Shown here piece by piece: positions 49,893 to 64,000 of a DNA stretch of 64,000 nucleotides (position 1 is the first letter of the stretch; the number at the start of each line of letters is the position of its first letter). This DNA comes from Burkholderiaceae bacterium (GTDB taxonomy: Bacteria > Pseudomonadota > Gammaproteobacteria > Burkholderiales > Burkholderiaceae_E), in NCBI GenBank assembly GCA_023954045.1, contig JAMLIR010000018.1, positions 1 through 64,000 of the forward strand, given 5' to 3'. The translations under genes and the position numbers were made by a program. Under the pieces are notes generated by a model. It was not told the DNA's origin. It did no database searches and saw nothing but the letters and a program-made list of their open reading frames with translations.

Positions 49893-50570
49893 ATGAGCAT
49901 CACCCCGTTCCCGCTGCCGATCGCGCTCACGCCGGCCGACCGCAAGGCCTTGCGGGCGCGCGCCCACCACCTCGAGCCGGTGGTGATGATCGGCGATGCC
50001 GGGCTGAGCCGGGCGGTGCTGGCCGAGGCCGACCGGGCACTGCGCGCGCACGAGCTGATCAAGATCCGCGTGCTCGGCGACGACCGCAGCCAGCGGCAGG
50101 CGCTGCTCACCGAGATCTGCTCGGCGCTGGGCTGCGCCGCGGTGCAGTCGATCGGAAAGCTGCTGGTCGTGTACCGCCCCAAGCCGATCGAGGATACCGG
50201 CGAGCGCAAGCGCGAGCGTGGACCGCACGTGCCGAAGAAGCTGGCGGCCACCGGCGCCACCGCCCGGCGCAAGCCATCGAAAGCGAGGAAACCGATGAAG
50301 GCGATGAAGGTCGAGAAGGCGCCGGCTGCGGCCAAGGGCGCGAAGAAAGCTGCCGCCGGGAAGGCCGTCGCGAAGCGACCCGCCCGGGGCGCGGCCGGCA
50401 AGCCGGAGCCGCTGGGCACGAAGGGCAAGCGCACGGCGCTCGGCGCGCGCGCCCGCGTTCCCACGCACCACGGCGACGCGAGCGCCGCGACGCAGGGGCC
50501 GAGCCACCTCGCCGGGCGGTCCGGCCAGGCGACCCGGGCCGGCACGCGCGCGCGGGCCAAGAAGGCCTGA
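49893..50570 (+). CDS. yhbY: YhbY/CRM-domain RNA-binding protein with long basic tail
   Basis: 225 residues. Residues 1-97 are a normal YhbY CRM domain ([20 protein letters not shown] and [17 protein letters not shown], then ELIKIRV), which binds pre-50S rRNA. The remaining 128 residues are Lys/Ala/Arg/Gly rich with no fold, ending [12 protein letters not shown]. coli YhbY has only the CRM domain. The tail probably adds RNA affinity. Convergent with greA, 3 bases between stops. Confidence 0.92.
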   Translation: MSITPFPLPIALTPADRKALRARAHHLEPVVMIGDAGLSRAVLAEADRALRAHELIKIRVLGDDRSQRQALLTEICSALGCAAVQSIGKLLVVYRPKPIEDTGERKRERGPHVPKKLAATGATARRKPSKARKPMKAMKVEKAPAAAKGAKKAAAGKAVAKRPARGAAGKPEPLGTKGKRTALGARARVPTHHGDASAATQGPSHLAGRSGQATRAGTRARAKKA

Positions 50571-50573
50571 CCC

Positions 50574-51050
50574 CTACTCGTAGCGCACTTCCAGGATGTC
50601 GTATTCGCGCACCCCGCCGGGGGCACGGACCTCGGCGGTGTCGCCGGCACTGCGGCCGATCAGCGCGCGCGCGATCGGACTGGAAACCGAGATCTTGCCG
50701 GCCTTGATGTCCGCCTCGTCGTCCCCGACGATCTGGTAGCTGACCTTCTCGCCCGATTCCAGGTCTTCGAGGTCGACGGTCGCGCCGAAGACGACGCGGC
50801 CGTCGGCATCGAGCAGCTTCGGGTCGATGACCTGGGCATTGGCGAGCTTGGTCTCGAGCTCGGCGATGCGCCCTTCCACGAATCCCTGGCGCTCGCGCGC
50901 CGCGTCGTACTCGGCATTCTCGGACAGGTCGCCCTGCGCGCGTGCCTCGGCGATCGCGTTGATCACCGCAGGCCGTTCCACCGACTTCAGTCGCTGAAGC
51001 TCTTCCTTCATCAGCTCGGCGCCGCGTCGGGTGAGCGGAATGGTTGCCAT
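50574..51050 (-). CDS. greA: Transcript cleavage factor GreA
   Basis: 158 residues. The N-terminal coiled coil carries the acidic tip [17 protein letters not shown], whose Asp and Glu place the catalytic Mg2+ in RNA polymerase, and the C-terminal domain has GDDEADI and SPIARALIG. GreA rescues backtracked polymerase. Downstream of carB on the same strand, but a terminator-like hairpin separates them. Confidence 0.98.
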   Translation of the reverse strand: MATIPLTRRGAELMKEELQRLKSVERPAVINAIAEARAQGDLSENAEYDAARERQGFVEGRIAELETKLANAQVIDPKLLDADGRVVFGATVDLEDLESGEKVSYQIVGDDEADIKAGKISVSSPIARALIGRSAGDTAEVRAPGGVREYDILEVRYE

Positions 51051-51097
51051 CGGGTACCCCAGGTTCTCGGCGTGCCACGCAGCGCGCGGATCGCTCC

Positions 51098-51139
51098 ATA
51101 AAAGACTCGGACCGCCGGGCGGCGAGGCCGGGCGGTCCG
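51098..51139 (-). terminator. Terminator-like hairpin between carB and greA
   Basis: A 9-bp stem (51108-51116 with 51131-51139) followed on the minus strand by TCTTTTAT (51105-51098). It could end the carAB transcript or lie in the greA leader, 48 bases before the greA ATG. Confidence 0.65.
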
Positions 51140-51248
51140 TCTGTCAGCGCAACTCTAGCGCAAATCGCGCCGCCGAGGCACGCCCGGCCCGCGCGCCGCG
51201 GGTCTTGCGGGCGGGCCGGTCCGCGGCCGCGGCGGACCGCCTGCGCGC

Positions 51249-54503
<3,255 letters not shown>

Positions 54504-54513
54504 GGTGCTGCGG

Positions 54514-55193
54514 TCATTGAACGGGTTGCGCCGCGGCGAGCCTGGCGCCGAAGCCGATGAACAGGGCGCCGATCGCCGTCTTGCCGAGCGCGCCCAGCCA
54601 GCGGCTACGGCGTACCGCGGCGGCGAGCGAGGCGCCGGTGGCGACGAGCGCCGCGAGGTAGGCGAAGCTGCAGGCCTGCAGGATCGTGCCCATCACGGCG
54701 AATGTGAACCAGTCGCCGCCGGCAGGGTCGACGAACTGCGGGAAGAACGCGACGTAGAACATCACCGCCTTCGGATTGAGCAGGCCGATCGCCAGCGCCT
54801 TGCGGAAGGTGCGCGCGGCGCCGCCGGCCGGGATCGCCATGGCGGCGGCGTGAATCTTCGGCCCGGCACCGACGGCGCCGGGCTCGCAGGCGCGCAGCGC
54901 GCGCCAGGCCGCGACGAGGAGCGCCAGCCCGATCCAGACCAGGTAGGCGGCGCCCGCCCAGCGCAGCGCGGCGAACAGCCACGGCAGGGCGCTCAGCAGC
55001 GCGACCAGGCCGAGCGCCGAGCCGACGATGAAGACGGTGTCGGCGACCAGCACCCCGGCGATCGCCGCCCAGCCGCCACGGCGGTCGGCGAGCGCCGCCG
55101 TGCTCATCACGAACAGCGAGTTCGGCCCCGGCAGCAGCACGATCGCGATGCAGCCGATCAGGTAGGCCCAGAGATCGGTGATTCCGGCGAAGC

Positions 55194-55197
<4 letters not shown>
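54514..55197 (-). CDS. LysE/RhtB-family amino-acid exporter (LeuE-like)
   Basis: 227 residues with six membrane helices. The family block [20 protein letters not shown] is present near residue 21, then [18 protein letters not shown]. These proteins export leucine, threonine, arginine or similar. The ATG overlaps the carA stop as ATGA, and carB follows 10 bases after its stop, so it is co-translated with carbamoyl-phosphate synthase. Substrate not shown by sequence. Confidence 0.9.
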
Positions 55198-56432
<1,235 letters not shown>

Positions 56433-56598
56433 CGGCAACTCCTGGGGAAGTCACCGGTGCACCCCGCGCCGACGAGCCCGGACCTGGCGGATCCTGTTCG
56501 GGCCCGCGCCGGCCGCGACGGGATCGCGGCAACGCGGGGTCGGCTGAGTGTGACGGGGCTGGCAGGCGCTAACCGGTGAGCATTGGCTAAACCTGTAA

Positions 56599-56607
56599 AT
56601 GATAGCA
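56599..56607 (-). promoter_or_regulatory. Extended -10 promoter for carA
   Basis: TGCTATCAT on the minus strand (56607-56599), an extended -10 without a clear -35. Would start near 56590, about 150 bases before carA. The only AT-rich patch in the carA upstream region. Confidence 0.5.
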
Positions 56608-56677
56608 CTTCGCCGCCGCCCCTCCCGACCGCCAGGGAATGCGGCGCGCCGGGTTCCTCGTGCCCGCCCCTGCAGCG

Positions 56678-57490
56678 CTACAGTTTCTCGGTCTCGCCCT
56701 GCCGCGGCTGCCATTTCATCAGCCGCTTCTCGATCACGCCGACCAGCGCATCGAGCGCCAGCGCGAACGCGGTCAGCACGACGATCCCCGCGAACACCGT
56801 GTTGACGTCGAAGGTGCCCTCGGCCTGCAGGATCAGGTATCCGACGCCGCGCGCCGAGCCGAGGTACTCGCCGACCACCGCGCCGACGAAGGCCAGCCCG
56901 ACCGAAGTGTGCAGGCTCGAGAACACCCAGCTGGTCGCGCTGGGCAGGTAGACGTGCCGCAGCAGCTGACGCTTCGTCGCGCCGAGCATCCGCGCGCTTG
57001 CGAGCACGTTGGGGCTCACCTCGCGCACCCCCTGGTAGACGTTGAAGAACACGATGAAGAACACCAGCGTGACGCCCAGCGCCACCTTCGACCAGACGCC
57101 CAGCCCGAACCAGATCGAGAAGATCGGCGCGAGGATCACCCGCGGCATCGAGTTGGCCGCCTTCACGTACGGGTCGAGGATCGCCGACGCGGTCGGGCTG
57201 AGCGCCAGCCACATGCCGATCGCCAGCCCGCCGACGGTGCCGATCGCGAAGGCGGCGACCGTCTCGAACATGGTCACGCCCAGGTGCACGAAGATCTCGC
57301 CGGTCGCGAACCACTCGACGACGCGCACGAACACCTTCCACGGCTCGCCGAAGAAGAACGCCGCCTGGTCGGGGTTCGAGAAGTAGAACGGCGGCAGCAG
57401 CGTCGGGCTGGTCAGCACGTGCCAGGTCCCGACGACCAGCGCGAACACCAGCAACTGATAGACGCGAAGCCTCGCTCGGGAGATCCGCAT
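56678..57490 (-). CDS. ABC transporter permease, SsuC/TauC type
   Basis: 270 residues with six membrane helices. The permease loop EVSPNVLASARMLGATKRQL (EAA motif) contacts the ATPase. It belongs to the nitrate/sulfonate/taurine permease group. It follows the ATPase gene by 31 bases on the same strand. Substrate not determined. Confidence 0.93.
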   Translation of the reverse strand: MRISRARLRVYQLLVFALVVGTWHVLTSPTLLPPFYFSNPDQAAFFFGEPWKVFVRVVEWFATGEIFVHLGVTMFETVAAFAIGTVGGLAIGMWLALSPTASAILDPYVKAANSMPRVILAPIFSIWFGLGVWSKVALGVTLVFFIVFFNVYQGVREVSPNVLASARMLGATKRQLLRHVYLPSATSWVFSSLHTSVGLAFVGAVVGEYLGSARGVGYLILQAEGTFDVNTVFAGIVVLTAFALALDALVGVIEKRLMKWQPRQGETEKL

Positions 57491-57521
57491 GGCTCGGGGT
57501 GCGGCGCTCGATCGGCGGCTC

Positions 57522-58382
57522 TCAGGCGGCGCGCTTCTGCTGCGCGTAGCCCTTGAGCACCTCTTCGCGCAGCACCGCCCAGATCCGCTCGTGCAGCTCG
57601 ATGAACGCGGGCTGGGTGCGAATCTCGGCGACGTCGCGCGGTCGCGGCAGCCCGACCACGAACTCGCCGATCGGGCGCGATCCGGGCCCGGCCGACATCA
57701 CGACGACCCGGTCGCTCATCGCGATCGCCTCGTCGAGGTCGTGGGTGATGAACAGCACCGCCTTGCGGCGCGCCGCCCACAACTCGAGCACCTCGTTCTC
57801 CATCAGCTGCCGCGTCTGCACGTCGAGCGCCGAGAACGGCTCGTCCATCAGGATGATGTCCGGGTCGAGGATCAGCGTCTGCGCGAGCGCGGCGCGCTTG
57901 CGCATCCCGCCCGAGAGCTGGTGCGGATAGCGGTCGCCGAAACCCGCCAGCCCGACCCGCGCGAGCCACTGCTCGCCCTGCGCGCGCGCCTCGGCATCGG
58001 GCACGCCGCGGAACTGCAGGCCGGCGATCACGTTGCCCAGTGCGCTGCGCCAGGGCATCAGCGCGTCGGCCTGGAACATGTAGCCCGCGCGCGAATTGAT
58101 CCCCGAGAGGCGGTGCCCGAACACGTCGACGCGGCCCGCCGACGGCTCGAGCAAGCCCGCCCCGACGTTGAGCAGCGTCGACTTGCCGCATCCGGTCGGG
58201 CCGACCACCGAGACGAACTCGGCCGGGGCCACGCGCAGCGTGACGTCGCGAACCGCGGTGTAGCGCTGCGACGGATCGTCGCGCGACACGAAGGTGCAGG
58301 TGATGCCCTCGAGGGCGAGCGCGGGCGCCGAAGCGCCGCCAGCGCCCGCCGGGCCCGCTTCGCCGTGACGGCCGCCGCTCAC
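57522..58382 (-). CDS. ABC transporter ATPase, SsuB/TauB type
   Basis: 286 residues: Walker A GPTGCGKSTLLN, Q-loop YMFQADALMPW, signature LSGGMRKRAALAQ, Walker B ILMDEPFSALD, and the H-loop FITHDLDEA. About 23 Gly/Ala residues precede the domain. The GTG start overlaps the stop of the binding-protein gene. Confidence 0.96.
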   Translation of the reverse strand: MSGGRHGEAGPAGAGGASAPALALEGITCTFVSRDDPSQRYTAVRDVTLRVAPAEFVSVVGPTGCGKSTLLNVGAGLLEPSAGRVDVFGHRLSGINSRAGYMFQADALMPWRSALGNVIAGLQFRGVPDAEARAQGEQWLARVGLAGFGDRYPHQLSGGMRKRAALAQTLILDPDIILMDEPFSALDVQTRQLMENEVLELWAARRKAVLFITHDLDEAIAMSDRVVVMSAGPGSRPIGEFVVGLPRPRDVAEIRTQPAFIELHERIWAVLREEVLKGYAQQKRAA

Positions 58383-59398
58383 CGGATCTTCGCCAGCGCC
58401 TTGCGGGTGAACTCGTTCGTGTACGTGCGCGAGAGGTCGATCTGGTCGGGCTTCACCTTGGGGTTGAAGCTCGCCATCGCCTTCAGCGTCGTCCTCGCGC
58501 CGGCGTCCGGAATGATTCCGTCAGGGCTAACCGCGTCCTTCACGTTGTTGTACGACGCGAGGTACAACGCACGGTCGCCGAGCAGGTAGGCCTCGGGCAC
58601 GGTCTTGATGATGTCCGACGGACCGGCCTGCTGCAGCCACCTCAGCGCCTTCACCATCGCGTTGGTGAGCGCCTGCACGGTGTTGGGGTTCTTCTTCACG
58701 AAGTCCTCGGGCGCGTACAGGCAGCCGGCCGGCATCGGCCCGCCGAATACCTGCTCGGTGCCCTTCAGCGTGCGCGTGTCGGCGATGATCTTCACGTCGC
58801 CCTTCTGCTCGAGCATCGTCATCACCGGATCGACGTTGGACAGCGCGTCGATCTGCCCCGAGCGGATCGACGCCAGCGCGGCATTGCCGGTGCCCACGCC
58901 GATGAACGAGACGTCCGACGCCTTCATGCCGTGCTTGGTCAGGAAGTAGGTGACCATCATGTTCGTCGACGAGCCGGGCGCCGACACGCCGATCTTCATC
59001 CCCTTGAGGTCGGCGGGCGACTGGTACTTCGCCTTCGTCGACACGCCGAGCGAGATCGCCGGGGCGCGCCCCTGCAGCACGAAGGCCTTGAAGTACTGCT
59101 TGTTCGCCTGCAGGTTGATCGTATGCTCGTAGGCGCCCGAGACGACGTCGGCCGACCCTCCGACCACCGCGCGCAGCGCCGCCGAGCCGCCCGCGAAGTC
59201 GACGATCTCGACGTCGAGCCCCTCTTCCTTGAAGTAGCCGCGCTGTTCGGCGATCGTGAGCGGCAGGTAGTAGAACGCCGCCTTCCCTCCGACGGCGATC
59301 GTGAGCTTCGGCTTCTCCGGCGCCTGCGCGCCGGCGGCGAGCGGCAGAATGGCTGCGACGATGCCGCCCAGGGCGGCGGTCAGGATGCGTCTGCGCAT
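58379..59398 (-). CDS. ABC transporter substrate-binding protein (NMT1/SsuA-TauA type)
   Basis: 339 residues. A signal peptide (MRRRILTAALGGIVAAILPL to AGAQA) precedes a two-lobed fold with LTIAEQRGYFKEEGLDVEI and the hinge [19 protein letters not shown], as in aliphatic sulfonate, taurine or thiamine-precursor (NMT1) binding proteins. No TPP riboswitch or desulfonation gene is adjacent, so the ligand is open. First gene of the three-gene transporter operon. Confidence 0.93.
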   Translation of the reverse strand: MRRRILTAALGGIVAAILPLAAGAQAPEKPKLTIAVGGKAAFYYLPLTIAEQRGYFKEEGLDVEIVDFAGGSAALRAVVGGSADVVSGAYEHTINLQANKQYFKAFVLQGRAPAISLGVSTKAKYQSPADLKGMKIGVSAPGSSTNMMVTYFLTKHGMKASDVSFIGVGTGNAALASIRSGQIDALSNVDPVMTMLEQKGDVKIIADTRTLKGTEQVFGGPMPAGCLYAPEDFVKKNPNTVQALTNAMVKALRWLQQAGPSDIIKTVPEAYLLGDRALYLASYNNVKDAVSPDGIIPDAGARTTLKAMASFNPKVKPDQIDLSRTYTNEFTRKALAKIR

Positions 59399-59501
59399 TT
59401 CGGTGTCTCCTCGTGTCGATCGGTCCGTCGGTTCGCGGCCTGCCCCGCACGGCCGCCAGATTAACCGATGCGTGCGGCCCGCGGCAGTGCCGAAAACCCG
59501 A

Positions 59502-60788
59502 TCAGACGACGCCTTCGGCACGCAGCGCGGCGATCGCCGCCGCGTCGTAGCCGAGTTCGGCCAGCACCTCGTCGGTGTGCTCGCCGAGCGCAGGACCGAC
59601 CCAGCGCGTCGCCCCCGGGGTCCGCGACAGCTTCGGCACCACGGCAGGCAGCGCGAGCGGCGTGCCGTCGGGCAGGCGCACCCGCTCGATCATCGAGCGC
59701 GCCAGATACTGCGGGTCGTTCACCATGTCGGCGACGCTGTAGATCCGCCCGCTCGGCACCTCGGCCCGGGCCATCGTCCCGAGCCCCTGCTCGAGCGTGT
59801 GCGCCGAGGTCCACGCGGCGATCGCGTCGTCGATTCGCTGCGCCTGCGCGGCGCGGCCGGCATTGTCGGCGAGCGCCGGATCGTCGGCGAGGTCCGCGCG
59901 CCCGATCGCACGCATCAGCCGCTTGAAGATCGAGTCGCCGTTGCCGCCGATGACGATGTGCCGGCCGTCGGCCGTCGGGTAGGTGTTCGACGGCACGATG
60001 CCGGTCAGGTTGGTGCCGGTGCGCTCGCGCACCAGCCCGTAGCGGTCGAACTCGGGCAGGGTGCTCTCCATCATGTTGAACACCGCTTCGTAGAGCGCGA
60101 CGTCGACCACCTGTCCGCGCCCCGTCTCGCGCCTCGCGTGCAGCGCCATCAGCGCGCCGATCACGCCGTGCAGCGCGGCGAGCGAATCGCCGATCGAGAG
60201 GTTCAGCCGCACCGGGGGCCGGTCGGGAAAGCCGGTCACGTAGCGCATGCCGCCCATCGACTCGGCGATCGCGCCGAAGCCCGGGCGGTCGCGGTATGGC
60301 CCGGTCTGTCCGTAGCCGGACAAGCGCACCAGGATCAGGCCGGGATTGTCGCGGGCCAGTTCCTCGTAGCCCAGCCCCCACTTCTCGAGCGCGCCCGGGC
60401 GGAAGTTCTCGATCACGATGTCGCTGCGCGCGGCCAGCTCGCGCGCGATGCGCTGGCCGGACGCGACGCGCAGGTCAAGCGTGATCGAGCGCTTGTTGCG
60501 CGCCTGCACGTACCACCAGAGCGAAGTGCCGGACGCCTCGTCCGGGTGCAGCTTGCGCCACTTGCGCAGCGGATCGCCGCCGTCGTGGCCGGCGCGCGCC
60601 GGCGGCTCGACCTTGACCACGTCGGCGCCGAACTCGGCCATCATCCGCGCCGCGAACGGTCCTGCGATCAGCTGGCCGAGCTCGAGCACGCGCAGCCCGG
60701 CCAGCGGCCCCGGCGCGGCTGCCGCACCGGCGGCACGCCCGTCGTCGCCCTCCGGCGCGTCGGCGCCGCGCGCCTCGTCGCCGCTCAT
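59502..60788 (-). CDS. CaiB/BaiF family CoA-transferase (class III)
   Basis: 428 residues. Class III marks: [37 protein letters not shown], and the catalytic Asp in [18 protein letters not shown]. It transfers CoA between organic acids; the substrate cannot be read. The ATG overlaps the recR stop as ATGA, so it is coupled to the dnaX-ybaB-recR operon though metabolic in nature. The first 25 residues are low-complexity. Confidence 0.93.
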   Translation of the reverse strand: MSGDEARGADAPEGDDGRAAGAAAAPGPLAGLRVLELGQLIAGPFAARMMAEFGADVVKVEPPARAGHDGGDPLRKWRKLHPDEASGTSLWWYVQARNKRSITLDLRVASGQRIARELAARSDIVIENFRPGALEKWGLGYEELARDNPGLILVRLSGYGQTGPYRDRPGFGAIAESMGGMRYVTGFPDRPPVRLNLSIGDSLAALHGVIGALMALHARRETGRGQVVDVALYEAVFNMMESTLPEFDRYGLVRERTGTNLTGIVPSNTYPTADGRHIVIGGNGDSIFKRLMRAIGRADLADDPALADNAGRAAQAQRIDDAIAAWTSAHTLEQGLGTMARAEVPSGRIYSVADMVNDPQYLARSMIERVRLPDGTPLALPAVVPKLSRTPGATRWVGPALGEHTDEVLAELGYDAAAIAALRAEGVV

Positions 60789-61441
60789 CCCGGCGCCCCC
60801 CCGCGCTCGCGGGACCCCTGCGGCGCTTCCGGGGCCGTGCTCTCGCTGACCGTGCGCCGGTCGCGCAGCGCCTGCGCGATCGTGCTCGGATCGACGTACT
60901 CGAGCTCGCTGCCCACCGGAACGCCGCGCGCGAGCCGCGTCACTTTCAGTCCGCGCGCCCGCATCATCTCCCCGATGTAGTGCGCGGTCGCCTCGCCCTC
61001 CTGCGTGAAGTTGGTCGCCAGGATCACTTCGCGCAGCGCCGGATCGGCGGCGCGCGCGAGCAGGCGATCGAGCCCGATCTGCTTCGGGCCGACCCCGTCG
61101 AGCGGCGACAGGCGTCCCATCAGCACGAAGTAGAGCCCTCGGTAGCTCAGCGTCTGCTCGATCGTCAGCTGGTCCGCCGGCGTCTCGACGACGCACAGAA
61201 GCGACGAGTCGCGCCGCGGCGACGAGCAGGTCTCGCAGACTTCGTGCTCGGTGAAGGTGTTGCAGCGCGCGCAGTGGCGCACGCGCGCGATCGCGTCGGC
61301 GAGCGCGTGCGCGAGCAGCGCAGCCCCTTCGCGGTCGTGCTGCAGCAGGTGGTAAGCGAAGCGCTGCGCCGACTTCGCCCCTACGCCCGGCAGGCGCCTG
61401 AGCGCGGCAGTGAGCGCCTCGAGCGGTGCAGGCGCCTTCAC
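60785..61441 (-). CDS. recR: Recombination protein RecR
   Basis: 218 residues. HhH motif ([20 protein letters not shown]), the C4 zinc finger [16 protein letters not shown] and a Toprim domain ([31 protein letters not shown]). It forms the RecFOR/RecOR loader. The start is GTG at 61441. The C-terminal 20 residues are an Ala/Glu/Gly extension. Confidence 0.97.
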   Translation of the reverse strand: MKAPAPLEALTAALRRLPGVGAKSAQRFAYHLLQHDREGAALLAHALADAIARVRHCARCNTFTEHEVCETCSSPRRDSSLLCVVETPADQLTIEQTLSYRGLYFVLMGRLSPLDGVGPKQIGLDRLLARAADPALREVILATNFTQEGEATAHYIGEMMRARGLKVTRLARGVPVGSELEYVDPSTIAQALRDRRTVSESTAPEAPQGSRERGGAPG

Positions 61442-61454
61442 GTTCGCCGCCCGA

Positions 61455-61781
61455 CTAGAACGGCATCTTGAAGCCGGGCGGCAACGGCAGCCCCGCAGTG
61501 ACCGACCCCATCCTCTCCGAGGCCGTCTGCTCCGCCTTGCGCAGCGCGTCGTTCATCGCCGCGACGATCAGGTCCTCGAGCATGTCCTTGTCGTCGGCCA
61601 GCAGGCTCGGATCGATCGCGATCCGCTTGACGTCGTTGCGGCAGGTGATCGTCACCTTGACGAGGCCGGCGCCGGACTGGCCCTCGACCTCGACCTCGGC
61701 GAGCTGCTCCTGCATCTTCTTCATGTTCTCCTGCATCTGCTGGGCCTGCTTCATCAGGCCCGCGAGTTGCTGCTTCATCAT
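61455..61781 (-). CDS. ybaB: Nucleoid-associated protein YbaB/EbfC
   Basis: 108 residues. A start [20 protein letters not shown] and the strand-helix core with [20 protein letters not shown] match the family, which forms dimers that bind DNA. Two ATGs at 61781 and 61778; the first overlaps the dnaX stop (ATGA). Confidence 0.97.
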   Translation of the reverse strand: MMKQQLAGLMKQAQQMQENMKKMQEQLAEVEVEGQSGAGLVKVTITCRNDVKRIAIDPSLLADDKDMLEDLIVAAMNDALRKAEQTASERMGSVTAGLPLPPGFKMPF

Positions 61782-63559
61782 TGCCCGTCTCCAGAAGTGG
61801 GGTCGCGGCGCTCGATCGGCCGCACCGAACCGGGGACGATCGCCCCGCCGAAATCCTCGATCAGCGTGCGCACGAACGGATCGGCCTCGATCGAGGCCTG
61901 CGCCTGCGCGAGGCGCTCCGCGCGGTCGCGAGCCGACGCCGCCGCCGCGGTTCCCGCGCCGACGTTGCCGACCTCGACGTCGAGCCGCACCGGGGCGCCG
62001 AAGTGGGTGCCCAGCGCCTCGCGCACGCGCTTCACGGTGGCCGGTTCGGCCAGCGGGCGGATCGGCACGCGCACGCGAAACCGCAGGCCATCGGCCTCGA
62101 TCAGCTCGCTCTGGTGCATGAATTGCTGCACCAGGCCGCCGACCGGCAGCCGCGCCGCGAGCCCCGGCCAGTCGCCGTCGAACCGCGCGTCCGGCGACGC
62201 CGCCGGGCCGGCCGGGCCCGGCGCGTCCGCGGGAGCCGTCGACGGACGCCGCGACGACGAACACGACGCGGGCGCCGGATCCGCGGACGCGGGATGCGAG
62301 CGCGCCCGATCCGCGGGCGCCGGCGCGCTCGCTCGCGCGCCGATTGCCGCGCGCAGCGCAGCCGGCCCCGGCGCGGGTGCGGCAGGCTGCGCGCCGGGCG
62401 CGGCCGCAGCGCCGGCGCCGTGTTGCGACGAGCCGCGGGCGCGGCCGGCCGCCGGCCGCGGTGCCGCGGCGTCGGCGTCGCCCTGGTCGGGGCGGAACGC
62501 GAGCAACCGCAGCAGCACCATCGTGAACCCGGCATGCGCGTCGGGCGCCAGCGGAAGATCGCGCGCGCCGTGAATGACGATCTGGTACCAGACCTGCAGG
62601 TCCTCGGGCGCGATCGCCGCGGCCAGGCGCTGCAGCGCCTGCGGGTCCTCGGCATCGCCCAGTGCGCCGACCTGCGCGAGCGCGATCCGCTGCAGCAGCG
62701 CCGCGAGGTCGGCGAGCGTGCGCTCGAACGGCGCATTGCCTGCGAGCATCTCGTCGGCGAGGCCGACCAGCGCCGGCCCGTCTCCCGCCACCAGCGCGTC
62801 GAGAATGCGCACCAGCCAGGCCGCGTCGACGACGCCGAGCATCTCGCGCACCGCGGGCTCGCGCACCTCGCCACCGCCGAAGGCGATCGCCTGGTCGAGC
62901 AGCGAGAGCGCATCGCGCATGCTGCCGGCGGCCGCGCGCCCGATGCGGTCGAGCGCGGCGCGATCGAACTCGACCCCTTCGGCCGACAGCACGGTGGCCA
63001 GGTGCGCGGCCACCGCCGCCGGGGGCATGTTCCTCAGGTTGAACTGCAGGCAGCGCGACAGCACCGTGACCGGCACCCGCTGGGGGTCGGTCGTCGCGAG
63101 CACGAAGACGACGTGCGGCGGCGGCTCCTCGAGCGTCTTGAGCATCGCGTTGAACGCGTGCGTCGACAGCATGTGGACCTCGTCGATCACGTAGACCTTG
63201 TAGCGGCCGGCGGTCGGCGCGTAGACCGCGTTCTCGAGCAACTGGGTCATCTCGTCGACGCCGCGGTTCGACGCCGCGTCGAGTTCGATGCAGTCGACGA
63301 AGCGCCCGGCGTCGATGCCGGTGCACGCCGCGCAGCGCCCGCACGGGCGCGGGCCGACGCCGGTCTCGCAGTTCAGCGCCTTCGCGAGGATGCGCGCGAT
63401 CGTGGTCTTGCCGACGCCGCGCGTGCCGGTGAACAGGTAGGCGTGGTGCAGCCGCTGCGTCTCCAGCGCGTGCGACAGCGCGCGCACGACGTGATCCTGG
63501 CCGACCAGCGACTGGAAATCGCGCGGTCGCCACTTGCGGGCGAGCACCTGATGGGTCAT
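61778..63559 (-). CDS. dnaX: DNA polymerase III subunits gamma and tau
   Basis: 593 residues. The AAA+ clamp-loader module has [20 protein letters not shown], the zinc-binding [21 protein letters not shown] and the sensor [11 protein letters not shown] Pro/Ala linker (about 363-456) leads to a C-terminal tau domain that contacts the polymerase. No A6G-type slippery run was seen, so the short gamma form may not be made by frameshifting. The ATG at 63559 opens [13 protein letters not shown]. First protein gene after the SRP RNA. Confidence 0.97.
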   Translation of the reverse strand: MTHQVLARKWRPRDFQSLVGQDHVVRALSHALETQRLHHAYLFTGTRGVGKTTIARILAKALNCETGVGPRPCGRCAACTGIDAGRFVDCIELDAASNRGVDEMTQLLENAVYAPTAGRYKVYVIDEVHMLSTHAFNAMLKTLEEPPPHVVFVLATTDPQRVPVTVLSRCLQFNLRNMPPAAVAAHLATVLSAEGVEFDRAALDRIGRAAAGSMRDALSLLDQAIAFGGGEVREPAVREMLGVVDAAWLVRILDALVAGDGPALVGLADEMLAGNAPFERTLADLAALLQRIALAQVGALGDAEDPQALQRLAAAIAPEDLQVWYQIVIHGARDLPLAPDAHAGFTMVLLRLLAFRPDQGDADAAAPRPAAGRARGSSQHGAGAAAAPGAQPAAPAPGPAALRAAIGARASAPAPADRARSHPASADPAPASCSSSRRPSTAPADAPGPAGPAASPDARFDGDWPGLAARLPVGGLVQQFMHQSELIEADGLRFRVRVPIRPLAEPATVKRVREALGTHFGAPVRLDVEVGNVGAGTAAAASARDRAERLAQAQASIEADPFVRTLIEDFGGAIVPGSVRPIERRDPTSGDGQ

Positions 63560-63589
63560 GGCATCGGCAACCGGCGGGAAACGAAACGG

Positions 63590-63691
63590 GTGGGCGAGCC
63601 GGAGCCCCGGCACGCACGGGGAATGGCTGTGGCTGCTTCCTTCCGGACCTGACCAGGTTGACCACGCCGCACTGCGGGGAGGCCCGCCCAC
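63590..63691 (-). ncRNA. ffs: Signal recognition particle 4.5S RNA
   Basis: About 102 bases on the minus strand. The conserved Ffh-binding core GGTCAGGTCCGGAAGGAAGC lies at about 63657-63638. The ends pair (63685-63691 with 63590-63596), as does most of the rest. It sits directly upstream of dnaX, a known betaproteobacterial position. Confidence 0.95.
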
Positions 63692-63695
63692 GGCG

Positions 63696-63701
63696 ATTCT
63701 A
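63696..63701 (-). promoter_or_regulatory. Candidate -10 box of the SRP RNA gene
   Basis: TAGAAT on the minus strand, 4 bases before the predicted RNA 5' end. No recognisable -35 box at the normal spacing, so it is only a candidate. Confidence 0.4.
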
Positions 63702-63782
63702 TCAGCCGCCCGCCGCAGCCCCGCCGGGCGCGGCGAAGCGGACCGGGTCTGTGCTATGTTTATCGCAATCTCGGGAGCAGAA

Positions 63783-64000
63783 ATGACGATCAAGCACGTA
63801 TCCGATGCCACGTTCGAGCAGGACGTTCTGAAGTCCGACGCGCCGGTCCTCGTCGACTACTGGGCCGAATGGTGCGGTCCGTGCAAGATGATCGCGCCGA
63901 TCCTCGACGAGATCTCGCGCGACTACGCCGGCAAGCTGCAGGTGGTGAAGGTCAACGTCGACGAGAACCAGTCGGTCCCGGCCAAGTACGGCATCCGCGG
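63783..64000 (+). CDS. trxA: Thioredoxin, N-terminal part (runs off the window)
   Basis: The first 72 codons are present. The active site WCGPCK is at about residues 31-36, with [11 protein letters not shown] and [11 protein letters not shown] of a standard thioredoxin. It reduces protein disulfides in the cytoplasm. The ATG at 63783 has GGGAG upstream and an extended -10 (TGCTATGTT at 63752-63760). Divergent from the SRP RNA gene. Confidence 0.96.
   Translation, partial: MTIKHVSDATFEQDVLKSDAPVLVDYWAEWCGPCKMIAPILDEISRDYAGKLQVVKVNVDENQSVPAKYGIR

Noticed and set aside
59399-59501. TPP riboswitch upstream of the NMT1-type binding protein
   Set aside because: The conserved CUGAGA and related core were not seen in this short, GC-rich leader.
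61778-63559. Programmed frameshift in dnaX
   Set aside because: No A6G or similar slippery run with a following stem was found, so only the full-length product is annotated.

Overview
The window reads as a high-GC betaproteobacterial chromosome, most likely a member of the Burkholderiales. The evidence is gene order and protein character: carA-leuE-carB-greA beside yhbY/rlmE-ftsH-folP-glmM, rimP-nusA-infB-rbfA-truB-typA, scpB-rluB, SRP RNA-dnaX-ybaB-recR, and a PHA phasin gene. No genus can be named from the sequence alone. Nearly every gene from about 2.8 kb onward is a core housekeeping or ordinary metabolic gene.

The first 2.7 kb look different. They hold an M48 protease fragment, lemA, a secreted serine hydrolase and a tiny Lys/Ala/Pro-repeat protein. 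Base composition there is visibly lower in GC and the gene set recalls Xanthomonadaceae. This may be a transferred segment or an assembly join.

Layout: 2.8-4.6 kb hemerythrin-like protein and thioesterase. 4.6-13.4 kb (minus) the transcription/translation operon rimP-nusA-infB-rbfA-truB-typA, with a terminator-like hairpin in its leader. 13.4-16.2 kb (minus) rluB and scpB. 16.7 kb initiator tRNA. 16.9-21.7 kb (plus) Nudix hydrolase, Rieske protein, the N-degron transferases aat and bpt, pyrD, a DUF2249 protein with its own AT-rich promoter, and a SirB2-like membrane protein. 21.7-24.9 kb a YbaN-like protein coupled to a truncated nitrile-hydratase-alpha-like ORF, a B12-type radical SAM protein and an IclR regulator. 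24.9-28.4 kb pbpG, nitroreductase, thioesterase and the phasin gene with a well-formed promoter, a candidate operator and a terminator. 28.4-36.5 kb (minus) a fused indolepyruvate oxidoreductase, a CinA-type protein, an EI24 membrane protein, a sterol-desaturase-type hydroxylase, a polysaccharide deacetylase and a secreted beta-propeller protein. 36.7-44.3 kb a degenerate cyclase-like protein, hrpA, argA, yggX, a methyltransferase and rpiA. 44.3-44.7 kb tRNA-His, tRNA-Arg and tRNA-Pro. 44.7-56.4 kb cell-wall, folate, protease, rRNA-methylation and carbamoyl-phosphate genes. 56.7-59.4 kb a SsuABC/TauABC-type ABC importer. 59.5-63.7 kb (minus) a CoA-transferase, recR, ybaB, dnaX and SRP RNA. The window ends inside trxA.

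Many neighbours overlap by a four-base ATGA or GTGA, so translational coupling is the rule. No CRISPR array, insertion sequence, prophage or obvious new defence system was found. The most interesting signals are regulatory (rimP leader, phaP operator, possible leaderless argA), odd protein architectures (long disordered tails on ribosome-biogenesis factors, truncated nitrile hydratase alpha), and the compositional break near 2.7 kb.
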